Below, one piece after another: positions 26,601 through 37,783 of a stretch of 64,000 nt of DNA (within the stretch, counting starts at the first letter, position 1; each line of letters starts with the position of its first letter). Source of the DNA: Helianthus annuus (Eukaryota > Streptophyta > Magnoliopsida > Asterales > Asteraceae); contig NC_035441.2 of NCBI RefSeq assembly GCF_002127325.2, forward strand, positions 48,364,663-48,428,662, in the 5' to 3' direction. Both the position numbers and the translations under genes were made by a program. Below the pieces are notes generated by a model. The model was not told the DNA's origin and ran no database searches. It was given only the letters and a program-made list of their open reading frames with translations.

Positions 26601-26800
26601 TCCTTTGTGCGAAAATTTTTGCGTCTTCTTTGCCTGATAATCCGTAGGAGCGGATCCTGCTCCATGAATCACAATCATTTCTCCGTTCGTCGTCGGGGTG
26701 CGGATGACAATCTCCGTTGGGTTGTTCGACAACCAGTCCATCCCAATTATCACATCGAAGCTTCCTTTAGGCTTGTTCTATCGAGAACTGGGTATCTAGG
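23686..26800 (-). pseudogene. pol of Gyp-1 (PR fragment, RT, RNase H, IN, chromodomain), broken
   Basis: Reading on the minus strand, a protease tail (GSFDVIIGMDWLS) survives, but the part that should carry the Asp-Ser-Gly active site is missing between it and gag. RT text is recognisable ([12 protein letters not shown]), but at the catalytic site FIDD a base is lost and the first Asp codon has become Asn (region 25965-25985), which shifts the frame. RNase H ([12 protein letters not shown]), the integrase zinc region (HKSRYSIHPG), the integrase core ([28 protein letters not shown]) and a C-terminal chromodomain-like block ([16 protein letters not shown]) follow in several frames. Main open pieces are 25203-26012, 24394-25221 and 23686-24384. 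The enzyme would copy RNA into DNA and integrate it; this copy cannot. Confidence 0.85.
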
Positions 26801-26929
26801 TTATTTACTACTAAAACAACTATATTTTCTGAAGCTAAAATTTGACAATACTGTCAAATAGAGCGTAACATTGACTATTATGAGACGTACCGATATCCAC
26901 GCTTGGGTTCTATCCCCGCTGTTGAGCTT

Positions 26930-28027
26930 TCATCCACGTGCCTGAGTGTTCTTAGGGCAATACTTCCTGAAATGCCCCACATCACCGCAATTAAAACATG
27001 CTTGGCCACAGCCTTGATCGTCACCATCCCTGCCTAGATAGTTGTCGTCGTCGTCGTTATTTCCTCCGCGATTTCCGTTACCATCTTGACCTCTATTTCC
27101 ATGTTCAGTACCTTGCCGACATGTTTCCTTGACATGTCCCACCTTGCCACAGTTACCACATTTTCCATATCTACACCGCCCGTTATGGTGACGTCGACAG
27201 TTGTCGCACTTTGGTAGGATACCCGTGTACTCTTTTCTCTTTTTGGCCTTGTCGTTGCTACTCGACTGGGTACCCTGTTTGAAATTCGCCAACTTCCTCT
27301 TGTTGTCCCCAGATGACTCTACACGAGTCTCCTTCTTCTCCTCAGTGGCTGAAAATTTGTTCATCCGGATTGCCTCTTCCGTCAGGGCTACACTTAGATT
27401 GATGGCCTCAGAGATTGTTGCAGGCTTTGATGCCGTTACCATGCTCATGATTTGGGGTGCCAATCCCCAAATGAAATGCTCAATCCTTTTAAACTCTGGA
27501 TCTACCATGTAAGGAACGATACGCGATAGAACTTGGAACTTCTCCACATACTCAGCTATTTTTGGACCTTCCATCTTCAAGTTCCAGAACTCAGTTTCTA
27601 CCTTCTGGCTTTCTGTTCTCGAACAGTACTTTTTATGCATTAGCTCTTTCAGCTCGTCCCACGAGAGAGCGTACGCAGCAACCTCGCCCATGGTTTGAAC
27701 CTGAAGTTTCCACCATGACAGAGCCCCATCTCGGAACAGCCCGGAAATATACGTGACCTGATCTCTTGGGGCGCATTTGCTCGCACGCAAAACAGTGTCC
27801 GTCTTCTCAATCCAGCGTACGAAGGCTACGGCACCCCCAGTGCCGTCGAAATGTAGGGGCTGGCAGCCTAAGAACTGCTTGTAGGTGCAGCCGTTGGATG
27901 GGTTATCTCCTGAGGTACCTCCGTTGCGCTCGGAGTGATGGGCCTCGTATTGTGCAATGACTGCAGCAATGATTCCCTGAAGTTCCGCTTCGTTGGTGGG
28001 TATGCGTACATCCCGTCTTGGAGGCAT
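26930..28027 (-). CDS. gag of Gyp-1 (365 aa)
   Basis: The frame opens MPPRRDVRIPTNEAELQ at 28027. It has the Ty3-type gag core (residues about 60-200, with GALSWWKLQVQ and the conserved AYALSWDELKELM), a Lys-rich linker, and two CCHC knuckles: CGNCGKVGHVKETC near residue 285 and CFNCGDVGHFRKYC near 345. The chain ends at a stop soon after the second knuckle, whereas in Gyp-2 gag runs on into protease. The separation comes with loss of the protease N-terminus, so it is probably damage, although the gag frame itself is intact. The product would form the particle shell and bind RNA. Confidence 0.8.
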   Translation of the reverse strand: MPPRRDVRIPTNEAELQGIIAAVIAQYEAHHSERNGGTSGDNPSNGCTYKQFLGCQPLHFDGTGGAVAFVRWIEKTDTVLRASKCAPRDQVTYISGLFRDGALSWWKLQVQTMGEVAAYALSWDELKELMHKKYCSRTESQKVETEFWNLKMEGPKIAEYVEKFQVLSRIVPYMVDPEFKRIEHFIWGLAPQIMSMVTASKPATISEAINLSVALTEEAIRMNKFSATEEKKETRVESSGDNKRKLANFKQGTQSSSNDKAKKRKEYTGILPKCDNCRRHHNGRCRYGKCGNCGKVGHVKETCRQGTEHGNRGQDGNGNRGGNNDDDDNYLGRDGDDQGCGQACFNCGDVGHFRKYCPKNTQARG

Positions 28028-28096
28028 CTTCTAAATGATGATCGAATGGGTCAGGTCATAGTAAGTAAAGTGTACATAAGTATACCACAATATCAA

Positions 28097-28213
28097 CACA
28101 TAACATCTCATGTTATAAATAAATCAATCACATAACATCTCATGTTATAAACCAATCACATAACATCTCATGTTATAAATCAATCACATAACATCTCATG
28201 TTATAAATCAATC
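28097..28213 (-). repeat. Tandem hairpin repeat upstream of Gyp-1 gag
   Basis: There are four copies of a 28-32-bp unit, each containing ATAACATCTCATGTTAT, an inverted repeat with 7-bp arms and a 3-nt loop. The array lies between the truncated and the full gag copy. Confidence 0.75.
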
Positions 28214-28866
28214 ACCCCTATTGATAACCTCTGTAATGGTTGAGGGCTTCGAGGTAGTAACCATGCCCCTGATCTGGGGTGCAAGTCCCCGAATGAATCG
28301 TTTCATCCTTTTGAACACCGGTTTGACTAAGTAGGGGACGACCCTAGACAAGTCGTGAGGTTGCTGGATGCATTCAGGAATCTCTGGTCCGTCCATTTTC
28401 AAATTCCAGGACTCTATCTCAAGCTTCTGAATTCCAGTCTTAAAACCACATTTCTCCTCCATCATTTCCTTGAGCTCATCCCAGCTCAGTGCATAGGCAG
28501 CATCTATGTCAAGGGCCCGAACCTGATGGTCCCACCATGAGAGCGTGCCATCTAGAAATGACCCCGAGGTAAAGGTATCACTCTGTTGGGGCGAACAGTT
28601 AGTCATTCTTAGAGTGGAGTCAATCTCTTCGGGCCAACGAACAAATGCAATGGCGCTTCCTGTTTCGTCGAAGTTCAAAGACTTGCAGTTCAGGAACTGC
28701 TTATAGGTGCGGTCAGTTTGGGGGGGGGGGGTTTATTCCCAGTAGTGCCATCGCTACGCTTAGTGCGGAGTGCTTCATGTCATGCATTTGCCTGTGAGAT
28801 GCGTTTTTGCAGCTCGGCTTCTATCCTTGGCAACATACTGGTGTTTGTGTCATGCCTGGGTGGCAT
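28208..28866 (-). pseudogene. Second, truncated gag copy in Gyp-1
   Basis: Minus-strand text starts MPPRHDTNTSMLP at 28866, hits a stop and a 10-base G/C homopolymer near 28720-28730, then is open from 28678 (FDETGSAIAFVRWPEEID) to 28208. It parallels residues 1 to about 212 of the full gag (FDGTGGAVAFVRWIEK) but differs at many residues. It stops at the EVIN/EAIN position, before the zinc knuckles. It is therefore not a recent simple duplication. It may be a remnant of a related element acquired by template switching. Confidence 0.7.
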
Positions 28867-28950
28867 TCTCTTCTGCCGAAATGGCATGAAGTGAGTTAGA
28901 CAACTTCCCAATTGTCTATGAGATACATAGCACCATAAGCCATCATGTAC

Positions 28951-30036
28951 TCACCTAATTTTATACGTAAATATACTCAATGTATGGGTGGGGAAATGAA
29001 TTACTGAGCCTTCACATAGGCTTGCCAATTTGGCTTGTTGCTTGAAATAGGCTGAACTCGAGGCTTCATCGCCTTGGTCATTCGTGTTCGAGTTATTTCC
29101 TGCCACATTGGTTTTCATTAGCTTGACCCGCAGAGTCCACCAGGATTTCTGTGCACTACAAGTCGTTATTACGTGGGCCCCCGTAATAATAAATTGTCTT
29201 GCACAGTTACCCCAAATTTTCTCTCGTCCAAGCAGATGATCAATCAAGGAGCAACAGCAGGTGCATTGGTATGAACAGGGTTATGCTCTAATGCGGTGTT
29301 AGGAGCGACGCCTGGCTCAGGGGCCACGGCTGGCCCCAGATCAACAAACCCCATCTCAAAATCAGCTGGATCAACCATCACAGGGGGTTACAGGATCCTC
29401 CAAGGGCTGGCCTAAGCGTATGAACTCAAGGTCATGGTCTGGATCAAAACCAGATGGAAGAACAGGATCACCCTCAATACTGTGATCAAACTCAAAGCTA
29501 TGCGCGGGAACCGGTGCAGCCGATGATGCCGTATCAGAGTCGGCGTTGTGTGAATGGTGCTGCACTCCCTGTATATGCGAAAATGCGGATGTCAGCAACT
29601 CAAATGAGTCTGGGACAGGGGAATGGGCATGAGTTTCCCCTCCAGGAGCGTCCGCAAGCAGTAGGCTAATACCAGCAGCAATAGGGCCTCGCCCTCGAAT
29701 GGGTCCTCCTCTAGTAGATCGTTATCGTCGTCAGAGGCCACGTCGGGGGCATATCAATCAACGGGATAAGCGGCAAGGGGGCACAGGAGCAGGGATCACC
29801 GCGAGTGGCAAATTCCCAACTAGATGGCCATTAGTAGGCTCTGCTACGACTTCAGGCAGCGCAAAAGGGCTGAAAGTCGTCATTGTCTGTGCCGGTAGTA
29901 TCGGAAATGTGCACCTCGTGCTTCGATGTACTATGTCGTCTGATGCTATGGCCCTGGGATTCGTAGTGTCCATCTTTCTTGTATATGATGAAAGCATGTC
30001 ATTTGTAACATAAACACATATACGTATAACAATCAA
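28951..30036 (-). pseudogene. Acidic, Pro-rich pre-gag coding remnant in the Gyp-1 leader
   Basis: The region is more GC-rich than its surroundings and reads on the minus strand through several frames. One piece, 29371-29598, contains HSFEFDHSIEGDPVLPSG followed by FDPDHDLEF. From memory, Asp/Pro-rich text like this recurs in Asteraceae retrotransposon proteins. Further pieces are SDDDNDLLEEDPFEGEA near 29690-29740 and a Gly/Asn/Ser-rich piece near 29090. I cannot assign a function and the exact limits are uncertain. Confidence 0.4.
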
Positions 30037-30106
30037 TCACATCCACATATAAACATGTTAGCCAGCAATAAGCAATCAAATAATTCTCCTAGTCCCACTA
30101 GCCTCC

Positions 30107-30375
30107 CAGCCTCCCAGACTGATATTCCTAGTCCCACTAGCCAAATTCCTCCCAGCCTCCAAGGCTGACATTCCTAGTCCCACTAGCCAAATTCCTCCCA
30201 GTCTCTAAGACTGCTCTATCATCCACCTCGACCTCCTAGATCGAGCCTCGGCCTCCATGACCGAGCCTCAGCCTTCATGACTGAGCCTACTCTTCCTAGT
30301 CTCACTAGCCATCTACCTCGATCTCTAAGATCGAGCCTCGGCCTCCAAGACCGAGCCTCAGCCTCCAAGACTGAG
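30107..30375 (-). repeat. Array of nine short hairpins in the Gyp-1 leader
   Basis: Three hairpins with 6-bp arms start at 30107, 30153 and 30199 (46-bp period). Two triplets with 8-bp arms start at 30227, 30247, 30267 and at 30317, 30337, 30357 (20-bp period). All have a 3-nt loop. Arms vary in a compensated way, for example CTCGATCT/AGATCGAG, CTCGGCCT/AGACCGAG and CAGCCT/AGGCTG. The array lies 150-420 bp from the primer-binding site. Confidence 0.8.
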
Positions 30376-30526
30376 CCTAATAATAAATAAATAAAATGTG
30401 CTCAATATGTGTTTATAAAAAGGTTTTGGATCTGGACTTAAGTGGTATGCAGTAAAAATGTTTTCGTGAGAGCCCTAGTGATCATAGTCTAGACTCGAGA
30501 AGGAATCCTAGTTCGCTATGATCAGA

Positions 30527-30538
30527 GCTCTGATACCA
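30527..30538 (-). other. Primer-binding site of Gyp-1
   Basis: The minus strand reads TGGTATCAGAGC, the iMet tRNA complement used by many plant LTR elements. It lies three bases inside the 5' LTR. Confidence 0.9.
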
Positions 30539-30541
30539 AGC

Positions 30542-33500
30542 TGTCACACCCTGGCTTTGCGAAAGCGTGGTTAATTTGGTGTGACTTCTTAATACCATAG
30601 CTTAATCATAACAAAGCTATATGAATTAAAAGCATGCAAGATCATCCATTAAGTTTTGAAAACCAAATACAATACCATTGTTTTAACGGGAATAAGCCCT
30701 AACAACCATAACCTTGTTCAACAACATTACAAACTTAAATATAGCATAAACACAGTTTAAGGACTGTGACTTGTCCAGGAAAGAGTCACATTCCCTAAAC
30801 CCTGGATGACCTCGGAAACTAGTGCAGCGGGAAAACGTGCCATACCGTGCCAGATCTTTTAATTCCCTGAAATACATGTAAGTTGAAAAATCAACAATAA
30901 TGTTGAGCGAGTTCATGCGTTTAGTATGTGCGCGCGAATAAACCTTTACAATCATCGTAAGTGTGAATATTTTGTAAACTCTGGTATGAAAGCAAATAAG
31001 GGAACATATCAGTTAATGTGTAACCACAAGGTCCAACCTGCGGGCGCATGGGAGGGGATAGGACAAAGTCACCACATGGTCCAACCTGCGGGCGCATGGG
31101 TGGTGTTACGACAAGGTCACCACATGGTCCAACCTGCGGGCGCATGAGTGGTATTAAGACGAGGTCACCGCATGGTCCAACCTTAGGGCTCATGGGTGGG
31201 GTTTGTTATGCTCAAATAGGCCTATCACTTCTATCCCTCGATCGTACTACGAGGACTAATGTTCTTAAGATTTCGCCTACCCAATCACATAACCTAACAG
31301 TTCCTTCCGTAGCTGACCATACCATGTAAGAAATATTCGTAATCATAGTAACATGTATTTCACCCCCGCAGTTTAGAAAACTGAAAACAGTTAAGAGAAA
31401 AGGGGGACATGAACTCACAGTCTGTGCGTCTCTACCAAGTACTCCGGATATCTGCTGAGCGACGACCTACATGTACTAATTCTATTAGACGGATGGCCAT
31501 GCCTTAGCTTTATAGTTTAGGTATTTGGGAAATAGTTAGACAACTATTTCATGTATATATCTTGCATGTGCTTGGTAGTTAATATCCTTCCCAATGGTGG
31601 GGGATTTAATACATGTGCGTTCAATTTATAATATTAAGTCTCACTTAATATATTTTCATTCCAAATATAAATATTTTTCTCAAAAATATTATATTTCCAT
31701 TTCACATAATTTTCCAAAAAATAATACGTTGATAAAATACGCGTTCATAATTATTTCCGTATAATGCGTAAGTTACGTTTTATCGTTCGAGTAGTAATAA
31801 TAATTACCGTTGTAACTTATACGTTTATCGTGAAAGCGTTTGTATTATTTTGGATTTGTCAACGTTGGTAAATATTATTTTTACTTTAAAAATAATATTT
31901 GTGTACCTTCACAAAATAATCATAAACAGTGTGGTAAAAATATATTTACCGAATATATTTATCACGTTTTAGTTTCGTGAAAATCCCACCTCCGAATATT
32001 TGTAAATAAAGTCGTGGCGAAATATATTTTGAAAACATATCAAAATAATTCTAACACTTGTAAATAATTCTAAGTGTTATGTTTTTAGAAAAATTTCGCC
32101 AGAGTTTCCCCTGTGTAACTGGAGGTGGCCACGCTTTCAAGCGTATCATTTTTTTTTAAAAATCATTTCAACAACTTCTTGATTCAATCAAACCATTTCT
32201 GACACATCAAACTAGTCGACAAGTATGTAAATCGCATAATCACACGAACTTGTAGTTTTTCCGAAAACTATAGTGTAGATCCCGTTATATTTTGTGGATC
32301 TATGTGTAAAGTAACTTAATATTGTAAAAACCTCGTTTTTAGAATAAATCTATCTTCACAACTTCTCGTCAACTTTTACAAAAACTGTTATTTTGTCGGA
32401 TCTTTCATTTCACAAGTGTTTATACTCTTGTGTTTGTAAAAATCATACTTGTGAGTGTGTCATCCGACTTTTAGAAAACATGATTTTTCTCGACACTTGG
32501 TCCTTTGAAAATACCACTTGCAGATACGTAGATCTGCTAGTTTTAAACACTATTTTACAAGTAAAAATACTTTTACACAAGTTCATGTTTCTCGTGTGGT
32601 AGAGTTTCACCTTTTAACCCTTGTACCGTTCAAGACAAGCTTATGTCAAGATCCATGATCTTAACCGAACCGGGTTAAATGGTGATCCGAGCTACCACAA
32701 CGTAGATCGGGCCTAAATAATCATACAAAAGCAATACTACAACTTTTACGCAAGTATTAAGCCTTTAACCAACAAGATTCATGTTTTTAGTAGACTTTAA
32801 TGCCCCATTTTGTAAGATTTCGAGTTTTAACCGTTACACCACTTATTAACCGCTTTAGATTAGATCAAAAAGGCGTTTAGAGTTACTTACTACTAGCTCG
32901 AGGCTAGGGAAGAAACTAGTCGAAAATGAGTGGATAAAAGCAATGTAGTGAGGTCCTTGGCAATCCGTAAGCACCGAGCCTCCTTATACGTGATCGTTCA
33001 CACTTGAATGATAATAGATGGCTTTGACCAAAGTTGAAAAGTGATGTTGGGGGTGGGTTGGCTCTCGGCCGAACACAAGAGGAGTGGAAGGGAGTGATCA
33101 ATTTTGAGTGGTGGTTTGTGAAATCAAGTATGGTTCTAGTGGTTATATTTATAATCCACTCTTAGTGTATTACCCAACAAATATTATGTACACTAGATAT
33201 GAAACAAGTGGAATTAAGATAATCAAAATGGGTGGGTGGTGTCCCCTATGGGGAAACTGATCGTTCAAGGGGTGGTACATTTGGTTGGATTTCAACAACA
33301 TAAATTAGTGCTTAGTTAGGAAATAAAAATAATAATAATAATAATTTACTAGTGTGTTATTTAATATAACGGGTGTTAGGGTATTCGAGGACCCTAACTA
33401 GCTCAGAAAGGTGTAAATAATATTATTGGCAATATTTTTATGATCCGGGTTAAGTCCGGTTGTTCGGTTGGATACTGATCCGTTAAAGTGCTTATTAAAG

Positions 33501-34033
33501 CTTTAAAGTGTCTTTATTATTATTTTTAGTGACACAAAGAGTTCCCGACACTTTGGAAAGTGTCTAGTATTATTTTTCCGCGTTTTGGCACTTTACCAGT
33601 TATATTAAAAGCTGAATTTTTAGTTAATGTGCTGAATTTTGTACCTAGAGTACGTTTTAGGCACATCCGGTCACTGTAACTTATTCCTAGAGACGCAGTT
33701 CTACAACCCTTGTATCCCTATACTCACCACTAGTGTAGTAAAATATTTCTGGCTCATACAGGCCTTAGAGGCAGTATCTGCCTGATGCTGGCTTTACCAG
33801 CATGTTCAATAGGTTATCCGTTCATAGTGCTACTGTGCTTTTGTGCATCATGTTTGTCACTAGAGTTCAGTATGTAAATAATGTAGTGACGGAAATCAAA
33901 GTATGATGCAGGAATATACAAGTATTAGAAATCAAGTAGCAGTTCATCAGCATTTTAGTTAAGCACAGTAATTAAGCAGTAATTAATTATCAATTAAATC
34001 GTACGGATACCTGGTTTAGTGAGGGTTGTCACA
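30542..34033 (-). repeat. 5' LTR of Gyp-1
   Basis: This 3,492-bp LTR is about 99% identical by eye to 20155-23650. A TATA-like TATAAATA on the minus strand near 33148 could be the promoter. It carries the same 48-bp tandem repeat at 31023-31205. It is followed on the right by the target duplication GTATA. Confidence 0.92.
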
Positions 34034-35325
34034 GTATACTGGTCCACTTAAATTTTCACACAAAGTTCAACTGTTTCGAGATACGATATTAGTGTTTTAA
34101 GCACTTAAACTTATTCGCGTGTCCCACCACTTGAATATACTCCCGTATCCAGATCCCAATATTCAGTCTTACAGGTGAGTATACCTAGATGATATCTATA
34201 AGGGGTTAGGTGCGAAACCGTGAGAGCTCAGGTCAGAACTTCCGTTCAGCAGAGAGATGACGGTTCGACTTTTGGTGTGTCCCCTTTAGAGGATCTTTTC
34301 TTCAACAGCACATGATTAGCATTTTTCAATGTTTTATCATTTTTATGCTGAGGGTTGTGCTATATTTCAAGCATTTTGCAAAGTATTATACGGGGACTAG
34401 GCCATTGTTTCCGCAAAATCAGAAGTCCCGGGATAATACCCCAGATATCACTGAGTATAAAGACCTAGTATCTCAGAAAGAGGGACCTTTCAAACAAGAT
34501 TTCGGTGGTTACCCATATATCTAAGAAATGTTCCCCACGATATAAGCAAGTTTGAAATTTAGATTTATATCTCGGCACAATCTACTAAATGTGTAAAAAC
34601 CTACTGACACATCCGCAGTGAGATTGTTTATCACATTTTTGACTTTCCATTTCTTTAGCATGTTGTGACAGTCCACTGATGTATTATCATTTCCTCTTTT
34701 CACAACAAAACTCATTTTTGATTTTATCATGTTTTTTACTTTTTCAAATTTTCTAATGTTTTTGGATTTTCTGAAATTTCTTACTCCCCCTAAAATGCAA
34801 ACACATTTAAAGAAATTTGAAAACAAACTATACAAGAAAATTGAGAACTGATATCGAATCGCTTCAAATCGCTATCCACTTAGCATAAACAATCAGAACT
34901 CCCCCTTTCAACAAACTATTTTCCCATTTAGATTTCAAAACACTCAAGTTTGTTTTAATCAAAATGGTTTTTCCGGAAAATAAGTTTTGTTTTAACCACT
35001 TGTAGGTTCGGGGTTCATCATCTTGCTTTTTCAGAAATATCACATGTATGAAGATTACATCAAGTTCAACTTAATGACCTTGACGAATCATTAATAAGAG
35101 CAAACCACTGTATCAGTTGTAGGAATAACACATCTACAAAAATTCATTTTATCAATAAAGATGCCGATTCCTGCTTCACACTTACCAACCTGGAAGCTCC
35201 GACAAGTCACACTTAACCTGTAAAATTTAAGAATTTTAAGATTCATTTCACAAAATCAATTTTTAAGAATGATGCCGATTCCTGATCCGCGATTACAAAC
35301 TTGGGATCTCCGGCAAGTCAGATTT
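34034..35325 (-). other. Cop-3 non-coding 3' region, proximal part
   Basis: AT-rich sequence downstream of the Cop-3 gag. Two copies of a GATGCCGATTCCTG unit occur near 35160 and 35271. No pol motif is present on either strand. A 70-codon plus-strand frame at 34312-34524 is judged to be chance. Confidence 0.5.
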
Positions 35326-36649
35326 TTAAGGGAAAAGAATTTCCACCCAGGTCTGACCAACCTTGGGTGATTTTAACTCTGATTCAGTTGGGTTATAAGT
35401 TTCTTTCTTTGTAGCATAAAAATCTTTAACCCCTTTGGCCTTTCCCTCGACCATTTTCTCAAAAATCTTTTTCACATTGCCATTAAAAGCTTTCTCAACA
35501 TCAACTTTTTGTTTAACATTTTCATCCTTCAAAGATGGAAAATCAACATCATCTACTGAAGGCACTGAATTCTCTTCTTTAATCTCAACTTGTGGCTCTT
35601 CTGGCTTTGTGGAACCAGAATCATTGCCAGTTTTCTCATCAAACTTCTTAACAACCCACATTTGGTTGTCCTTAGCTCTCTTTTTGCAAAAAAATTTCTT
35701 TGAACATTCACCAACTTCATAGGTTGAATTTTCAAAAATTTTGAACTTTTCAGTTGGTGGTTCAACATCGACAACTTTTTCTTTAAGTTTTTCAGAGACT
35801 CCCTGTTTTGTATTTGTAGCTTGAGAGCAGTTCCATGCAATGTGACCAACTTCATTGCACTTGTAACAGGTTCTAGTCTCCTTTCGATGAAAAACTCCAG
35901 TCCCTTTTCTCTCAGCAAGAAACTCCTGGTTTGATTGTTTCCACAAAGGTTTCTTCTGTTCTTCTTCAGCACTTCCTCCTGAAACAAATTTTATGTTTGT
36001 TTTAGAAATTTTCTCATTTTTATAATTTTCAGGTGGAACGAAACCTAATCCTTTCTTTTTGTAGTTACCATTATGGTTTGATTTCTTTGGAAAACCAGAA
36101 CCATAATTGTAACCCTTTTTTCTTGTTTAATCGCTGTTGAACTCTTGAAGTGTATTTTTTAGGTTTTGCAGAAAGATTTAAATCTTTTATTTCAGAAATA
36201 TTAGTTTCTGTCATTTTGAAAACCTTTTTGATCATTTCAATTTTAACACTTCTTATTGGAAACTTTTTGTCAGAATATAATTTGTCAGAATCATTCAAAG
36301 TATATGCTACTTCAAATGTTTCATCATTCAAATTTGAATTTGATAACAAAAACTCTTTACTGTAGGCCCGTTTAACCGACGGTTTTGGACTGCTTACAGA
36401 TGAACTTGAACCTCCAGACTCAGACTTTGACTCAGACTCCTCATCTGTATCCAACACCTGATCGACCACCTTTTTTATTAACTCAGGCTCATGATCAGCG
36501 TCAGAAGATGTGAAAGTGACGTCAATGTTTTCTGGTAATTCATTGGTTATATCAGACTTTAGTTTTATATTGACTGCCTTTTGAACTTGCTCCTCATTTG
36601 GTTTTCTTGGAGAATAACCTTCCCAGATCGGAGGCGGACACTTGTTATA

Positions 36650-37108
36650 TGTTAGAGCATATGAGATCGTTGGTACTTGTGCTGGATCAGTTTAATTGTA
36701 GTTTGTACGCATTTTGAATGTTTAGGGGTTGTTTTTGTAATTATCTAGAAGTAATGTTCCTGACCTAGTGTAGTTAAGATACCAGCAAATTTATAAATTT
36801 GCTGGTTAGTCAGGACACTAGTATATAAACCCCAAGCATTGTAACATTCTCAAGCTTTTGGCTCTTGGTGCAATAGAAGTGTTGTTTACATTCTTATTGA
36901 GCTTTGATCTGATTTCCAAGGTTGTTTATTGATTATATCTTTCTGTTTGGATTCAATACAACACTAGTTGTATTCATCAATCCATTAGCTTCACCTTCAT
37001 CATCATTCTTGATATTTCTTGACCTTATATAGTTCAAACACTTAATCAATAGGTGTTTTGGACTAAAACAACCAACCACTGTGATCCGGATACGTTTAGG
37101 GATCTACA
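36650..37108 (+). repeat. 5' LTR of Cop-4
   Basis: It begins TGTTAGAGC and ends GGATCTACA, and I find no difference from 43986-44444. It contains a 26-bp perfect palindrome at 36781-36806 followed 15 bp later by TATATAAA (36822-36829). Confidence 0.95.
36781..36829 (+). promoter_or_regulatory. Cop-4 LTR palindrome and TATA box
   Basis: The palindrome starts ACCAGCAAATTTA and is its own reverse complement over 26 bp. TATATAAA follows at 36822-36829. The 3' LTR copy is at 44117-44142 and 44158-44165. Confidence 0.75.
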
Positions 37109-37733
37109 ATTTGATATCATGTGGGCCGTTTGTCTTTGCGCTCGTTTCCAGACAAATCCAAAGGAATCCCATGAGATTGCCGTAAAGCGCATCTTCCGCT
37201 ATCTGAAAGGAACACCAAAACTAGGGCTTTGGTATCCTAAAGATAGTAATTTTGACTTAATTGCTTATTCTGACAGCGATCATGCAGGTTGCAAAGTGGA
37301 TCGTAGGTCGGTTTCAGGAGGATGCCAATTTCTGGGAAATCGGCTGATTTCATGGCAAAGCAAGAAGCAAACAACAGTGTCCACGTCGACAGCTCAAGCG
37401 GAATACACTGCAGCATACAGTTGCTGTTCACAAGTTCTCTGGATACAGAATCAGTTGCTGGATTACGGAATCAACATCATGAAGACTCCGATATTCATCG
37501 ACAATGAGGCTTGTCTGGGAATTGTGAAGAATCCCGTGCACCACTCCAGAACCAAGCACATCGAAATCCGCATTCATGCAATTCGAGACGCTTACGAAAA
37601 GGGTTACATTCAAGTGGTGCCAGTGGATACGACACAGCAACGTGCCGACATCTTTACGAAAGCTTTTGACAAAACCCGTTTTAACCAGTTGGTAACCTGG
37701 TTAGAAATGGTCAATTTCCTTGATTGGAAATGA
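37109..37733 (+). pseudogene. C-terminal fragment of Copia pol (RNase H) fused to the 5' LTR
   Basis: The fragment is open from the LTR edge to a TGA at 37731-37733 and reads DIMWAVCLCARFQTNP, then the RNase H domain: AYSDSDHAGCKVDRRSVSG (first catalytic Asp region), STAQAEYTAAY (Glu), FIDNEACLGIVKNP (Asp), and the usual Copia ending ADIFTKAF. The entire part of pol before DIMW is missing. The junction falls where a primer-binding site should be, and TGATATCA (37112-37119), read as codons for D-I-M, is one base off the TGGTATCA core. RNase H would degrade the RNA strand of RNA/DNA hybrids; without RT this fragment is unlikely to act. Confidence 0.85.
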
Positions 37734-37744
37734 ATCTTGTGTTG

Positions 37745-37747
<3 letters not shown>

Positions 37748-37781
<34 letters not shown>
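37748..37781 (+). repeat. Poly(A) run (about 34 nt)
   Basis: A pure A run begins 14 bp after the pol stop codon. A second, similar run of about 36 A lies near 39309-39344. Confidence 0.8.

Positions 37782-37783
<2 letters not shown>

Larger units (their letters stand above)
20155..34033 (-). mobile_element. Gyp-1: Tekay-like Ty3/Gypsy element, defective
   Basis: The element is 13,879 bp with LTRs of 3,496 and 3,492 bp, the perfect target duplication GTATA, a primer site at 30527-30538 (exact TGGTATCAGAGC on the minus strand) and a polypurine tract AACGGGGGGAGAA at 23651-23664. Internal order on the minus strand is a hairpin-rich leader, an acidic pre-gag remnant, a truncated gag copy, a hairpin repeat, a full gag and a broken pol. 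LTR differences read by eye are near 1%. The chromodomain-like C-terminus and iMet primer site point to the Tekay/Del branch of chromoviruses. Broken protease and RT mean this copy depends on other elements. Confidence 0.88.

Noticed and set aside
34312..34524. A 70-codon plus-strand frame ending KQDFGGYPYI
   Set aside because: It runs antisense to Cop-3, is short, and shows no domain; judged to be chance.
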